Below, one piece after another: positions 52,669-61,175 of a DNA stretch of 64,000 bases; position 1 is the stretch's first letter, and each line of letters begins with the position of its first letter. The notes under the pieces were generated by a model, which had not been told where the DNA came from, did no database searches, and was given only the letters and a program-made list of their open reading frames with translations. The position numbers were made by a program, and so were the translations under genes. This stretch comes from Alteromonas australica. GTDB taxonomy: Bacteria; Pseudomonadota; Gammaproteobacteria; Enterobacterales; Alteromonadaceae. The stretch is from assembly GCF_000730385.1 (NCBI RefSeq), contig NZ_CP008849.1, forward strand, positions 2,976,001-3,040,000, in the 5' to 3' direction.

Positions 52669-53794
52669 AGTGTTGCTCCTTGTAGGGCAAGCTTACACTG
52701 ACTTTCCATTGGTTCTCGTCCTTTTTAATTGTCACCTTCCCGCCCAATTCGGTGGCGCGCTCCTGCATGTTTTGCAACCCCGAACCTTGCCGAGGTTGAG
52801 TGCGCGCCTTATAAGGGTTAGTCACGTCAAGTAATATGGTATCGGGGAGCTTGGTGAGTGAAATAGCCAGGCGCTTCTCACTGCCGTAGCGCAATGCATT
52901 GCTCACCGCTTCTTGGCAAATTCGCAACAAGACCTCTGCATGGTGCACAGATAATAAAGGCGCAGCTAGCCGCTGATTAAAGGTAGCATTGACATGGGGT
53001 AAATGGGCAAACAAACTATCGATGGCGGCATTTAAATCTAATTGTGCCGATTGTTTGTTTTGCCTGACCACGGCACGGATATCATTAAGCAAATCTTTTG
53101 CAATCTGTTTTGTTTCATCTATCCCCCTTTGCTGAGGCTCAGGCACGGTTTTGCTTAAATATTCTAAATTAAGCAGTAGGCCGGTGAGTTGATGGCCACA
53201 AATATCATGTAAATCTCGACTTAATTTAAGGCGCTCGGCCTGCCGTGAGGTTTGCTCTAACAATGATCGCGTGGATACCAGTTCCGCATTCGCTTGCTCT
53301 AACGCCACCCTCGCATTGCTTTCACGTACTGCAATATGCGCCACCGACAGTGCAAAACACTGGAATGCCAAATTCAAGGTTATTGCAATTAGGGATGCGT
53401 TAACCCCCCGCTCCCACATTAAAAGAAAAGTCGCGAGGCACAGCCCATCAATCAGCACCAATACAGCGATAGATTGCCTCTGTGACAGAAAAAAAGGCAA
53501 TTGACCTGCAAATACAACCAATAGAATTAATGCATCAGAGGTTCGAGAGGTCATGAAGACAAAAACAAACCCGATGAGTTGAAGCAAAATAAAACCGCTG
53601 GCCAACCATGTTCGTTGCTTAGCTTTAGTTAAAAAATTAATCGCCAAAAAGCCAGCGAGAAAAAAACCGAACCCCGCGAAATAAAACTCATTTGCCAATA
53701 AAAATGAAGCTCTTACTTGCGTAATCATGAGTACTGCAAACCAAGCGAGAACGCCAGCGATGAGTAACGTTATTTGCTTATCTTCCTTAGGCAT
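52661..53794 (-). CDS. sensor histidine kinase (HisKA_3, DesK-like)
   Basis: 377 aa from ATG 53794, which places the first helix (ITLLIAGVLAWFAVLMITQV) right after a short cytosolic start. Five to six membrane helices occupy about 1-145, a short coiled coil follows, then the phospho-His in LKLSRDLHDICGHQLTGLLLNLEYL near 195-215 and the ATPase domain (CQEAVSNALRYGSE; GSGLQNMQERATELGGKV). No extracytoplasmic sensor domain, so it may sense membrane state. A start at 53899 would read through the inverted repeat and adds 35 unlikely residues. Confidence 0.9.
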   Translation of the reverse strand: MPKEDKQITLLIAGVLAWFAVLMITQVRASFLLANEFYFAGFGFFLAGFLAINFLTKAKQRTWLASGFILLQLIGFVFVFMTSRTSDALILLVVFAGQLPFFLSQRQSIAVLVLIDGLCLATFLLMWERGVNASLIAITLNLAFQCFALSVAHIAVRESNARVALEQANAELVSTRSLLEQTSRQAERLKLSRDLHDICGHQLTGLLLNLEYLSKTVPEPQQRGIDETKQIAKDLLNDIRAVVRQNKQSAQLDLNAAIDSLFAHLPHVNATFNQRLAAPLLSVHHAEVLLRICQEAVSNALRYGSEKRLAISLTKLPDTILLDVTNPYKARTQPRQGSGLQNMQERATELGGKVTIKKDENQWKVSVSLPYKEQHYD

Positions 53795-53851
53795 AGTTTT
53801 TTTCTTTATTGAACGTAACGGCAGAATACAAGGCCCACTTTGCCTACTCAG

Positions 53852-53892
53852 GTGCCAAAAGTCATGTTTTTTGTCGCCATGACTTTTGGCAC
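53852..53892. promoter_or_regulatory. perfect 15-bp inverted repeat between kinase and carotenoid oxygenase operons
   Basis: GTGCCAAAAGTCATG (53852-53866) and its exact complement (53878-53892) with an 11-base spacer, centred about 77 bases from each divergent start. The NarL-type regulator encoded next door is the obvious candidate to bind it. Confidence 0.7.
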
Positions 53893-53948
53893 ATGTCACG
53901 TTTATGTCTGCTGTATAAAGTTGCTATTAACTTAACAGGAGACAAAAC

Positions 53949-54362
53949 ATGAAAACTCACCTTACCGCACTCACCCTATTCACTATGATGACGCCTTTTT
54001 CAGAAGCAGCCGATGTGACAGTAAATTTTGCTGGAGTAAATACCCTCTCGGGTCAGCTTTACCTGGCGGTGTATGCATCGGAAGAAGACATGAAATCTCG
54101 CAAGGCCATTCAAAGTCAAATTATTACGGTCCACAACGCTGATCAAAAAGCGGTATTGGCTGATTTACCTAGCGGCCACTATGGTGTGATGGTGTTTCAA
54201 GATTTAGATGGCAACCGCGATTTAAACACGAACCTAATTGGCATTCCAACGGAACCCTACGGGTTTAGTACCAACCCTAGAGTGATGGGGCCTCCGTCCT
54301 TTTCCGACATTCAATTTGATGTCGCCACCACCCCCGTACACCTCACAATAAATATGGAATAA
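53949..54362 (+). CDS. DUF2141 secreted protein
   Basis: 137 aa. Signal peptide 1-20 (LTALTLFTMMTPFSEA), then a DUF2141 domain: GQLYLAVYASEEDM near 37-50, the block LADLPSGHYGVMVFQDLDGNRDLNTNLIGIPTEPYGFS near 73-110, and RVMGPPSFSDIQFDV. Function unknown; members often accompany carotenoid or outer-membrane genes. ACAGGAGAC precedes ATG 53949. It is the first gene of an operon; the carotenoid oxygenase starts five bases after its stop. Confidence 0.87.
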   Translation: MKTHLTALTLFTMMTPFSEAADVTVNFAGVNTLSGQLYLAVYASEEDMKSRKAIQSQIITVHNADQKAVLADLPSGHYGVMVFQDLDGNRDLNTNLIGIPTEPYGFSTNPRVMGPPSFSDIQFDVATTPVHLTINME

Positions 54363-54367
54363 CCAAG

Positions 54368-55861
54368 ATGAACCGTCGAGACTTTGTTAAAGCACTTGGT
54401 GTTGCTGGTTGCAGTACCCTAGCCCCCTCTTTCAGCCTCCATGCGTTTGCTGAGCAGCGGCCTTCATTCAATGAAGCGTTCAACCAACAACTACAGCAAC
54501 ACCCTATATTGCGAGGCTGGGAAGGACTTACCCAAGATATTTCCCCTCGCCATTTCTCGTGGGAAGGTAAACTCCCCGAGGAACTTAGAGGAAAAAGCCT
54601 TTATAGGAATGGGCCTGCCCGCGTGGTGTTAGGTGGCGAACGCTACACACATTGGTTTGATGGCGACGGGTTCGTTCACCGCTATGCCTTCGACGCTAAA
54701 GGTGTTACCCATTCGGGAAAATTCGTTCGCACGCAAAAGTTTGTTGAAGAAACAAAAGCCAACCGCTTCTTATATAACGGGGCTGGATCTATCGTCCCGA
54801 ATTCAAAATTGTCTAAAAACGCCGAAGCGGTAAACACAGCAAACATTGCACTGTTGCCGGTGAACAATGAACTATGGGCATTATGGGAGGCGGCGATGCC
54901 CTATAAGCTGAACCCGAATAGCCTAGTCACCGAGGGACAAGTATCGCTTGAATCGGCATTAGATGGCATGCCCTTTTCAGCTCACCCTCATGCCGATAGC
55001 ACAGGTAACCTTTGGAATTTTGGCGACCTCTCGTTTTTTGGCCATGCAAAACTGATGATTTATCAGCTTACGCCCCAGGGAAAATTGTCGCGATACGCCA
55101 TGGTAGATGCGCCCAAAAGCTATGTTCACGACTTCGCGGTCACCGACAATTATTTAGTGTTCTACTTCCCGCCCATCCAAAAAGGCAGAGGAGAGACATT
55201 AATTAGCAGCATGAATTGGCAGGGTCACCAGCAAGGCGAAATATTAGTGGTAGACAAAAACACCCTTACCCCGGTATTGCGAGTGCCTTTTGACGCTGGG
55301 TTCGTCTTCCATTTTGGCAATGCTTGGCAAGAAGGCAACACGCTTACCGTGAATGCCTGTTGGTATCACAACGCCGATATTATGCTTAATGACGTAAAAA
55401 TGGTTAGTGACGGGACAATAGGTAAACACGATAGAAGCACAGCGGCGCAAATACGCATCAATTTAAGTAAAAAGACCGCGTACTTGGATAATAGCACTAC
55501 GCCTATGGAATTTGTGCAATTCGATAACCGCTTTACCGGCAAGGCGACACAACTGCAATTTGGCGTTCACGCGTCTAAACATGTTACCCATGGCGAGTAT
55601 AACAGTATCGCAAGTGTGAACACCCAAACAGGGCATATTGACAGTTATAGCTTTGGCAATAATGTTATTACCGAAGAACCCCTTTTTGTGCCTGTGAGCA
55701 GTAAGCCAAGTGAAGGCTACTTAGTCAATACAGGGTTAGATTTCGTGTCAGGCAATACTTACTGCTACGTATTCAATGCACAACATATTGCGGACGGCCC
55801 TGTTGCCCAAGTTAAGTTAGATAGCTACATGCCATTAGGTTTTCATGGTGCCATCATATGA
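54368..55861 (+). CDS. Tat-exported carotenoid oxygenase-family protein
   Basis: 497 aa iron(II) dioxygenase of the RPE65/CCD family, cleaving C=C bonds of carotenoids, apocarotenoids or stilbenes. The N-terminus NRRDFVKALGVAGC is a Tat signal, so it works in the periplasm, which is unusual as most bacterial relatives are cytosolic. The four iron-binding His are in AHPHADS (about 207), SYVHDFAV (about 252), FVFHFGNAW (about 313) and GFHGAII (about 493), at the expected spacing. Overall order RNGP..THWFDGDGFVHRY is also typical. It follows DUF2141 by five bases and precedes a TonB receptor. Confidence 0.88.
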   Translation: MNRRDFVKALGVAGCSTLAPSFSLHAFAEQRPSFNEAFNQQLQQHPILRGWEGLTQDISPRHFSWEGKLPEELRGKSLYRNGPARVVLGGERYTHWFDGDGFVHRYAFDAKGVTHSGKFVRTQKFVEETKANRFLYNGAGSIVPNSKLSKNAEAVNTANIALLPVNNELWALWEAAMPYKLNPNSLVTEGQVSLESALDGMPFSAHPHADSTGNLWNFGDLSFFGHAKLMIYQLTPQGKLSRYAMVDAPKSYVHDFAVTDNYLVFYFPPIQKGRGETLISSMNWQGHQQGEILVVDKNTLTPVLRVPFDAGFVFHFGNAWQEGNTLTVNACWYHNADIMLNDVKMVSDGTIGKHDRSTAAQIRINLSKKTAYLDNSTTPMEFVQFDNRFTGKATQLQFGVHASKHVTHGEYNSIASVNTQTGHIDSYSFGNNVITEEPLFVPVSSKPSEGYLVNTGLDFVSGNTYCYVFNAQHIADGPVAQVKLDSYMPLGFHGAII

Positions 55862-55928
55862 CAACGTAAAGACACTTTAATGTAGATGATTTTATTTGAA
55901 TTTGATGTACAATCCCCAAAACACAAAT

Positions 55929-55947
55929 GCAAATAGTTTTCATTTAC
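55929..55947. promoter_or_regulatory. possible Fur box
   Basis: GCAAATAGTTTTCATTTAC matches the 19-base Fur consensus at 11 positions and lies 27 bases before the siderophore-type receptor start. A weak match by itself; the receptor type makes it plausible. Confidence 0.3.
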
Positions 55948-55973
55948 AAAAATATTACGTTAGCAGGAGCTTC

Positions 55974-58100
55974 ATGAAATATTCAACACTTGCCATAGCG
56001 GTAATCGGTGGTTTAGGCGCTTCGTTCTCAGCGGTAGCTGAAAAACAAACCGACGGAGAAAACGTCGAAAAAATTGAGGTTACAGGGCGCGCGCAGCAGT
56101 TCTACTTAGACAGTAATACTCGAGTAGGGACGAAAACTGATGCGGATATTATGGAAATTCCCCTGTCTGTTCAGGTGCTAACCCATCAGCTCATTGCAGA
56201 CCAAGCCGCTCGTGATATCACAGATTTGTACCGCTCTATTGCAGGTGTTAGTGAGTTTAGTTACTCAGGGGTTACCTTTCGAGGTTTCAGAGACGACGCC
56301 AATGTGTTTTACGATGGCGTACGCGGCGACCCTTTCTCAGGATTTTCGGTCCCCCAATTATTTAATGTAGAGCGTGTTGAAGTACTGAAAGGCCCTGCGG
56401 CTGCCCTTTACGGTGGTGGCGAACCCGGCGGAATGATTAACTATGTGAGTCGTCAGCCGTCTTTCAATGAAGAAAAGAACATCACGGTTACGGGCGGAAA
56501 CTTTTCGCTATTAGGTGCGTCTACTGAATTAACGGGTGCAGTAACAGACACCATGGCGTATCGTTTCGGCGCATTTTACGAAGCACAAGACAGTTTCCGC
56601 AACAATGCTGACTCAGAAAACATTGAATTTGCAGGTGGCGCATTATTTGCCCTTGGTGACAATACACAGCTGACCACCACCTATGATTATATTGTTCAAA
56701 ACTTGGGTGGCAACCGCTTACGCGGGGTACCCGTGGATGACGATGGTAACTTCTTAGTTGACCCTAGCTACAACGCGAATGAAAAAGGCGATTACCAAGA
56801 CTTAGAAGCCCTGGTTTTACAAGCCAATCTACAACACAACTTTAATGATAATTTTACCTTCAACGGCACATTGAGATATTTAGATAACGAACGCGATCAG
56901 GCATATCATGAGTCCCGTAGTTGGGTTGATGTGAACGGTGATGGGGTGGCCGACATTAATGATGAAACCATTCAGCGAGAATACCGCAAGCAATACCGCG
57001 CAAATGAAGAACTCAGTTTAACCCTCGATTTTGTGTACGACACCACCCTACTTGGCCTTGACCACCAGCTATTGTTTGGTGGAGATTGGCACAATGTAGA
57101 AACGCAATACGATTACTTGCGCGCCCGCTACGAAGCTGACGGTGTAGGTAATTTAAATATCTTTGATTTAAATTATGGTGAAACCGATCCTAGCACTTAC
57201 AATCTTACCGATTTAGATCGTGACGGTTTAAAACGTGACAGAGCCAGTATTTACGTTCAAGATAAAATTGCATTTTCGCCTGAGTGGGCCCTAATGGTAG
57301 GGGCGCGATTCGATTACTTTGATGAACAAAGTATGGATACAGACACGGAATATAACGACAAGGATATTACGCCTCGAGCGGGATTAATTTATACCCCAAC
57401 GCAAGAAACCACGGTTTACCTCAATTATTCTGAGAGCTTTAACCCTGTAGACTCCTCTGATTACGAAGACGCTGGGGTAACCCCGCTTGACCCAGAAACA
57501 GGCAACCAGGTGGAATTAGGCCTGAAACAGTCATGGTTAAATGGCAGCATTATGACCACTGTCGCCGTTTATCAAATTGAAAAAGAAAACCTTGTTATCA
57601 GTAACCCTGACTATATTGAAGGGGAAAATGACGATGTTGAGCCTGCATTAATTAATTTCGGTTTAGTCGAAAGCAGCGGGGCTGAATTCACTCTTGTGGG
57701 TGACGTGTCCGACAATATTAGTATTACTGCCAACTATGCCTACAACGACACCCTTGTAAAAGAAGGCAGTACCAGCAATACCTACGATGGAACCCGCTTC
57801 GCCAATGCGCCTCGTCATCAGGCAGGATTTTGGGCGCGGTATAACCTTGAATCTATCGACTCTTCTTTTGCCATGGGCGTAGACTATGTGAGTGAACAAA
57901 TAAGCTTAGATGGGCAGCGAGTGAAACCCTATACCATTTTTGATGCTAGCTGGACCACGCAATGGAATGCCATGTTGTTAAGCATTAACGTGAAAAATCT
58001 GTTCGATAAAGAATACGCAGTGAGCGGTTTTAGTGAGCGCAATGGTCACTTCCCTGGAGAGCCACGAGAAGTTGTTGTGCAGGTAAGTTACGATTTCTAA
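55974..58100 (+). CDS. TonB-dependent siderophore-type receptor
   Basis: 708 aa from ATG 55974 (CAGGAGC seven bases upstream). Signal peptide 1-23, TonB box near VEKIEVTGRAQQF, plug about 50-160 with LSVQVLTHQLIADQAARDITDLYRSIAGV and the hallmark RVEVLKGPAAALYGGGEPGGMINYVSRQP, then a 22-strand barrel ending VVVQVSYDF. The plug phrase is that of the ferric-siderophore (FhuA/FpvA) group. No STN domain. The next gene, six bases downstream, is a PepSY membrane protein, a common partner in ferrisiderophore reduction. Confidence 0.92.
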   Translation: MKYSTLAIAVIGGLGASFSAVAEKQTDGENVEKIEVTGRAQQFYLDSNTRVGTKTDADIMEIPLSVQVLTHQLIADQAARDITDLYRSIAGVSEFSYSGVTFRGFRDDANVFYDGVRGDPFSGFSVPQLFNVERVEVLKGPAAALYGGGEPGGMINYVSRQPSFNEEKNITVTGGNFSLLGASTELTGAVTDTMAYRFGAFYEAQDSFRNNADSENIEFAGGALFALGDNTQLTTTYDYIVQNLGGNRLRGVPVDDDGNFLVDPSYNANEKGDYQDLEALVLQANLQHNFNDNFTFNGTLRYLDNERDQAYHESRSWVDVNGDGVADINDETIQREYRKQYRANEELSLTLDFVYDTTLLGLDHQLLFGGDWHNVETQYDYLRARYEADGVGNLNIFDLNYGETDPSTYNLTDLDRDGLKRDRASIYVQDKIAFSPEWALMVGARFDYFDEQSMDTDTEYNDKDITPRAGLIYTPTQETTVYLNYSESFNPVDSSDYEDAGVTPLDPETGNQVELGLKQSWLNGSIMTTVAVYQIEKENLVISNPDYIEGENDDVEPALINFGLVESSGAEFTLVGDVSDNISITANYAYNDTLVKEGSTSNTYDGTRFANAPRHQAGFWARYNLESIDSSFAMGVDYVSEQISLDGQRVKPYTIFDASWTTQWNAMLLSINVKNLFDKEYAVSGFSERNGHFPGEPREVVVQVSYDF

Positions 58101-58106
58101 TTCCCC

Positions 58107-59303
58107 ATGAGCAAACAACACTGGTACAAATGGCACAGCTGGGCGGGGTTTCCGCTAGCTGTGCTTTGTTGCTTCGTCATGCTATCTGGCACCCTCGCGG
58201 TGATGTCTCACGAACTCGATTGGTTAACTAACCCCGCCATTCGCACCCAGCCTCATCAAGCCGAACCGTTTAATTGGTCAGAATACTATCGCGAAGTACA
58301 AAGCGTCTCCCACGGCGATAAAATTTATCAGTTATCGGCACCTCTACATGAGGGATTCGCCGCCGAGGCCATCCTCTATGACGCAAAAAATCAGCGTTAC
58401 CGCGTATACGTTGACCCCAATGACTACCAATATACCGGCAATGGGGCGTGGTTTAATTGGCAAACAACGTTAAGGCGAATACACCGCCATTTGATGATGC
58501 CATTAAACCTCGGCTTAACCATTGTCTCGGCATTAGCGTTTCCCTTACTGTTTAGCCTAGTCTCAGGCTTAATACTGCATCCACAATGGTGGCGAGGGCT
58601 TTGGCGCGCTCCCCGGCGCGCCAATAAACGGGTATTTTGGGGTGACATTCATCGCTTAACCGGCCTATGGACAAGTGGCTTATTGCTCATTATTAGTGTT
58701 ACTGGAGTTTGGTATTTTGTGGAAAAATATGGCTTGGGTGCAAATTACCCGATAAATGGAAAGCCAAAAAGCGAGCTAGCCATGAAGACCCACGTTAGTG
58801 TTCAACCACAGGTGCTCGACACCGCGCTGGACACTGTTGCTCGTTTACGCCCCGCATTCCAAATAAAGTCGATTTACTTACCCATTAAAGCGGGGCAACC
58901 CATTAGGGTAGACGGCCAAGAAAACCAAATTCTAGTGCGAGATCGTGCAAACAACCTCATATTCGACCCCCTATCAGGGGCGCTACTTTCTCAACGTCAT
59001 GCCGAGGATCTTTCAGCCCACGTAAGAATATCAGAAGCTGCCGACCCACTTCACTTTGGCACTTGGGGAGGTTACTGGAGTAAAACCCTCTACTTCATGT
59101 TTGGCTTACTCATGAGCAGTTTATCTATTACCGGCACTATTATTTATGCACACCGCACGTTTAAATGGCGAAAAGGGCAAACGCCACCACTGAGAAACGT
59201 CCTCTATCGTGGGGCAATGAACACGAAAGCTGGGGCGTTGATATCGTTGACGTTAATAACAATATGTTTAGTGCTTACCACCTTAGCCCTTTCTAACCGC
59301 TAG
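58107..59303 (+). CDS. PepSY-associated membrane protein (iron-uptake reductase type)
   Basis: 398 aa with four membrane helices (about 10-33, 135-158, 190-212 and 332-352, plus a C-terminal one near 375-395). It opens KQHWYKWHSWAGFPLAVLCCFVMLSGTLAV, the PepSY_TM signature with the haem-type His, and has WRGLWRAPRRANKRVFWGDIHRLTGLW near 170-195 and DPLHFGTWGGYWSKTLYFMFG near 310-330. Such proteins are linked to reduction of imported ferric siderophores. Translated right after the receptor (six-base gap); its end is one base from the convergent sulfotransferase stop. Confidence 0.88.
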   Translation: MSKQHWYKWHSWAGFPLAVLCCFVMLSGTLAVMSHELDWLTNPAIRTQPHQAEPFNWSEYYREVQSVSHGDKIYQLSAPLHEGFAAEAILYDAKNQRYRVYVDPNDYQYTGNGAWFNWQTTLRRIHRHLMMPLNLGLTIVSALAFPLLFSLVSGLILHPQWWRGLWRAPRRANKRVFWGDIHRLTGLWTSGLLLIISVTGVWYFVEKYGLGANYPINGKPKSELAMKTHVSVQPQVLDTALDTVARLRPAFQIKSIYLPIKAGQPIRVDGQENQILVRDRANNLIFDPLSGALLSQRHAEDLSAHVRISEAADPLHFGTWGGYWSKTLYFMFGLLMSSLSITGTIIYAHRTFKWRKGQTPPLRNVLYRGAMNTKAGALISLTLITICLVLTTLALSNR

Positions 59304-59304
59304 C

Positions 59305-60015
59305 TTAAAAGCCATAATTGTGCATGCTAATTTCCCGTGAAAATGCTTCTGCTACGTAACCTTTCTGCGCAGCAGTAAACACCTCTTGATAGGGCCTTCG
59401 ATCAACGCGATAGTCGCCTTTCGCGCGGACCGTCAGCCCGTTATTAAAGGGGAGAGAAAGGGTTTTGCAGACCTGTGCGAATTGGTGATCTAGGTTCTCG
59501 TAGTTTAAAACTCTATCTACCATGATGTTACCCTTCTGATCGCAGTACTTAGGGTAATTCAAACACAAATTACCCCGTTTAAAATACTGATCTAACGTCA
59601 TTTCAGGATAGCGACGACTTTTAACCATATAATAATGAGACAGGGTTTTATCCCACGGGTTTCTGTCGACACAAAACTTATAGTAACTATTCCAAATGTG
59701 CTTAGGCACACGATGACTTATCGTTAATGCAGATGCATGATTACGAAACTTTTTTCTTTTTACCCAATGCCACATAATCGTCGATTTCTCGCACAATGAA
59801 GATCTCGCCAGTTCAGGAAAGAGATTCCAATATCCTTTGTATCCGCGAGGCGTATGAGGTGAAACCGCAGGGTAAATAGGTGTCAGCACATCGTTTTCGT
59901 CGCAAAACTGCGATAAGAATACCTCTATGCTTGTGCCCGCCGTTTTTTTTGTTTTGATAAAGATAAATTTGTGCTTATGAGAAATAATCACTGTTTTCAG
60001 GTACTCTGTCATCAA
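59305..60015 (-). CDS. sulfotransferase family 2 protein
   Basis: 236 aa. The PAPS 5'-phosphosulfate loop is IKTKKTAGTSIE near 21-32 and the 3'-phosphate motif is CVDRNPWDKTLSHYYM near 125-140. The rest is rich in aromatics and Lys. These enzymes move sulfate onto polysaccharides or surface glycans, but this gene stands alone without a glycan cluster, so the acceptor is unknown. Start may be ATG 60015 or the next codon. Flanked by genes of unrelated role; possible lateral gain. Confidence 0.82.
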   Translation of the reverse strand: MMTEYLKTVIISHKHKFIFIKTKKTAGTSIEVFLSQFCDENDVLTPIYPAVSPHTPRGYKGYWNLFPELARSSLCEKSTIMWHWVKRKKFRNHASALTISHRVPKHIWNSYYKFCVDRNPWDKTLSHYYMVKSRRYPEMTLDQYFKRGNLCLNYPKYCDQKGNIMVDRVLNYENLDHQFAQVCKTLSLPFNNGLTVRAKGDYRVDRRPYQEVFTAAQKGYVAEAFSREISMHNYGF

Positions 60016-60238
60016 TAACCTTACGTACCCTAGTGACTGTTATTTAATGCGTAAGTTGATGGCTTTAGCGGTAATTTACAGTTGCTGTAGATATCCTGAC
60101 GCTATTTAACGTTCACTGCCATTTTGCCCTTATCCACCCCATATTGGCTTGGTATGATTGCACTGTCATGCAGAAGAATAGTCGTTAGAAAGATTGGGGT
60201 TATTTTTTACTGTCTACTTTTTACTTATGGAGTTAACT

Positions 60239-60595
60239 GTGTCGTACACGCGTTTGGAAGAATTAGTCGCACACCTTTCTGAAGCCCCCAATACTATAGC
60301 GTTTGGTGATGTGATTTCCCTTATTGATAATACGTTTTTCTTTACCCCCACAGCATTTGAAAACGGTGTCATAAAGAACCAGGAAAACCAAAATAATGGT
60401 TCATGTAAGCTATTGGCATTAGGCCAATATCTTGACCTTTCAAATGAGCAAACTCTGGCGTTGTTTGGTAGCTTTTACCGAGACGATGTGCTCAACCACC
60501 CAGAAGGGGACGACCACGGAAACATTAGAAATTTCATGCAAACAGGGCATGCTGGTGTCACGTTCGAACAGTTCCCATTAGTATTAAAGGGTTAA
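60239..60595 (+). CDS. HopJ-type family protein
   Basis: 118 aa from GTG 60239, supported by GGAG with six-base spacing; longer forms from ATG 60227 or 60194 add residues that do not match the family. The family pattern is clear: LEELVAHLSEAPNTIAFGDVISLIDNTFFFTPTAFENG in the first half and SNEQTLALFGSFYRDDVLNHPEGDDHGNIRNFM in the second. Despite the name there is no type III system here and marine relatives are ordinary cytosolic proteins of unknown role. Confidence 0.85.
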   Translation: MSYTRLEELVAHLSEAPNTIAFGDVISLIDNTFFFTPTAFENGVIKNQENQNNGSCKLLALGQYLDLSNEQTLALFGSFYRDDVLNHPEGDDHGNIRNFMQTGHAGVTFEQFPLVLKG

Positions 60596-60648
60596 CCACC
60601 CACTTCATCATTTAATTATTTCGCCTTTCCATTTCTCCTTCGTTAAGT

Positions 60649-60672
60649 GCGTGTCCGCTCCAGCGAACACGC
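60649..60672 (+). terminator. hairpin after the HopJ gene
   Basis: GCGTGT, mismatch, CGCT, loop CC, AGCG, mismatch, ACACGC. It stands 54 bases after the HopJ stop. No T-run follows, so it may terminate weakly or be a structural element before the blaI promoter. Confidence 0.4.
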
Positions 60673-60718
60673 CTCAAACCGCCGCGTTCAATATTTAAAC
60701 AAAAAGCTTGCACAAATG

Positions 60719-60734
60719 GATTACACATGTAATC
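60719..60734. promoter_or_regulatory. BlaI-type operator 1
   Basis: GATTACA-CA-TGTAATC contains TACA-N2-TGTA, the BlaI/MecI/CopY recognition core. It lies between a probable -35 (TTGCAC at 60709-60714) and -10 (TAATCT), so bound repressor would block transcription. Confidence 0.75.
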
Positions 60735-60743
60735 TTAAATAAA

Positions 60744-60759
60744 GACTACACTTGTAATT
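60744..60759. promoter_or_regulatory. BlaI-type operator 2
   Basis: TACACTTGTA at 60747-60756 repeats the TACA-N2-TGTA core 25 bases after the first, between the promoter and the ATG at 60783. Confidence 0.7.
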
Positions 60760-60782
60760 CATTAAGATGCAGATTAAACACA

Positions 60783-61175
60783 ATGACTCATTCAGTAGAT
60801 AAACCCGATATTTCTAATGCCGAATTTGACGTGCTCGACGCCCTTTGGGAAGACAGCCCAGCCACATCGGCAGACGTGATTGCTAGGTTAAACAAACACA
60901 AAGATTGGCACGAAAAAACCGTAAAAACCTTACTGGGGCGGCTAGTAAAAAAAGGGGTGTTACGATTCGAAAAGCAGCAACGTCAGTACTTGTATTACCC
61001 TCTTATTGCGCGGGATGAGTATACAAAAAAAGAAGCAAACAGCTTCATTGGTCGCTTGTTCAAAGGGAAAGTAGCACCTTTAGTGGCAGGCTTTGCTAAC
61101 CAAAATGCGTTATCTCAGCAAGATGTTGATGAACTTAAAGCACTTATCGAACAGTGGGAACAGAACAATGATTGA
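60783..61175 (+). CDS. blaI: BlaI/MecI/CopY-family repressor
   Basis: 130 aa winged-helix repressor. ISNAEFDVLDALWEDSPATSADVIARL opens the HTH (about 9-35), then HEKTVKTLLGRLVKKGVLRFEKQQRQYLYYP, the most conserved block; the C-terminal part (about 80-130) is the dimerisation/cleavage segment with GRLFKGKVAPLVAGFA. It is preceded by two matching operators, so it represses itself and the next gene, whose start overlaps its stop by eight bases. ATG 60783 is chosen because the operators would lie in the longer frame from 60708. Confidence 0.9.
   Translation: MTHSVDKPDISNAEFDVLDALWEDSPATSADVIARLNKHKDWHEKTVKTLLGRLVKKGVLRFEKQQRQYLYYPLIARDEYTKKEANSFIGRLFKGKVAPLVAGFANQNALSQQDVDELKALIEQWEQNND

Noticed and set aside
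53795..53899. Longer histidine kinase start
   Set aside because: Would translate through the perfect inverted repeat and add 35 residues with no family match.
60239..60595. Type III effector function suggested by the HopJ name
   Set aside because: No type III secretion genes in the window; the family is common in non-pathogenic marine bacteria.
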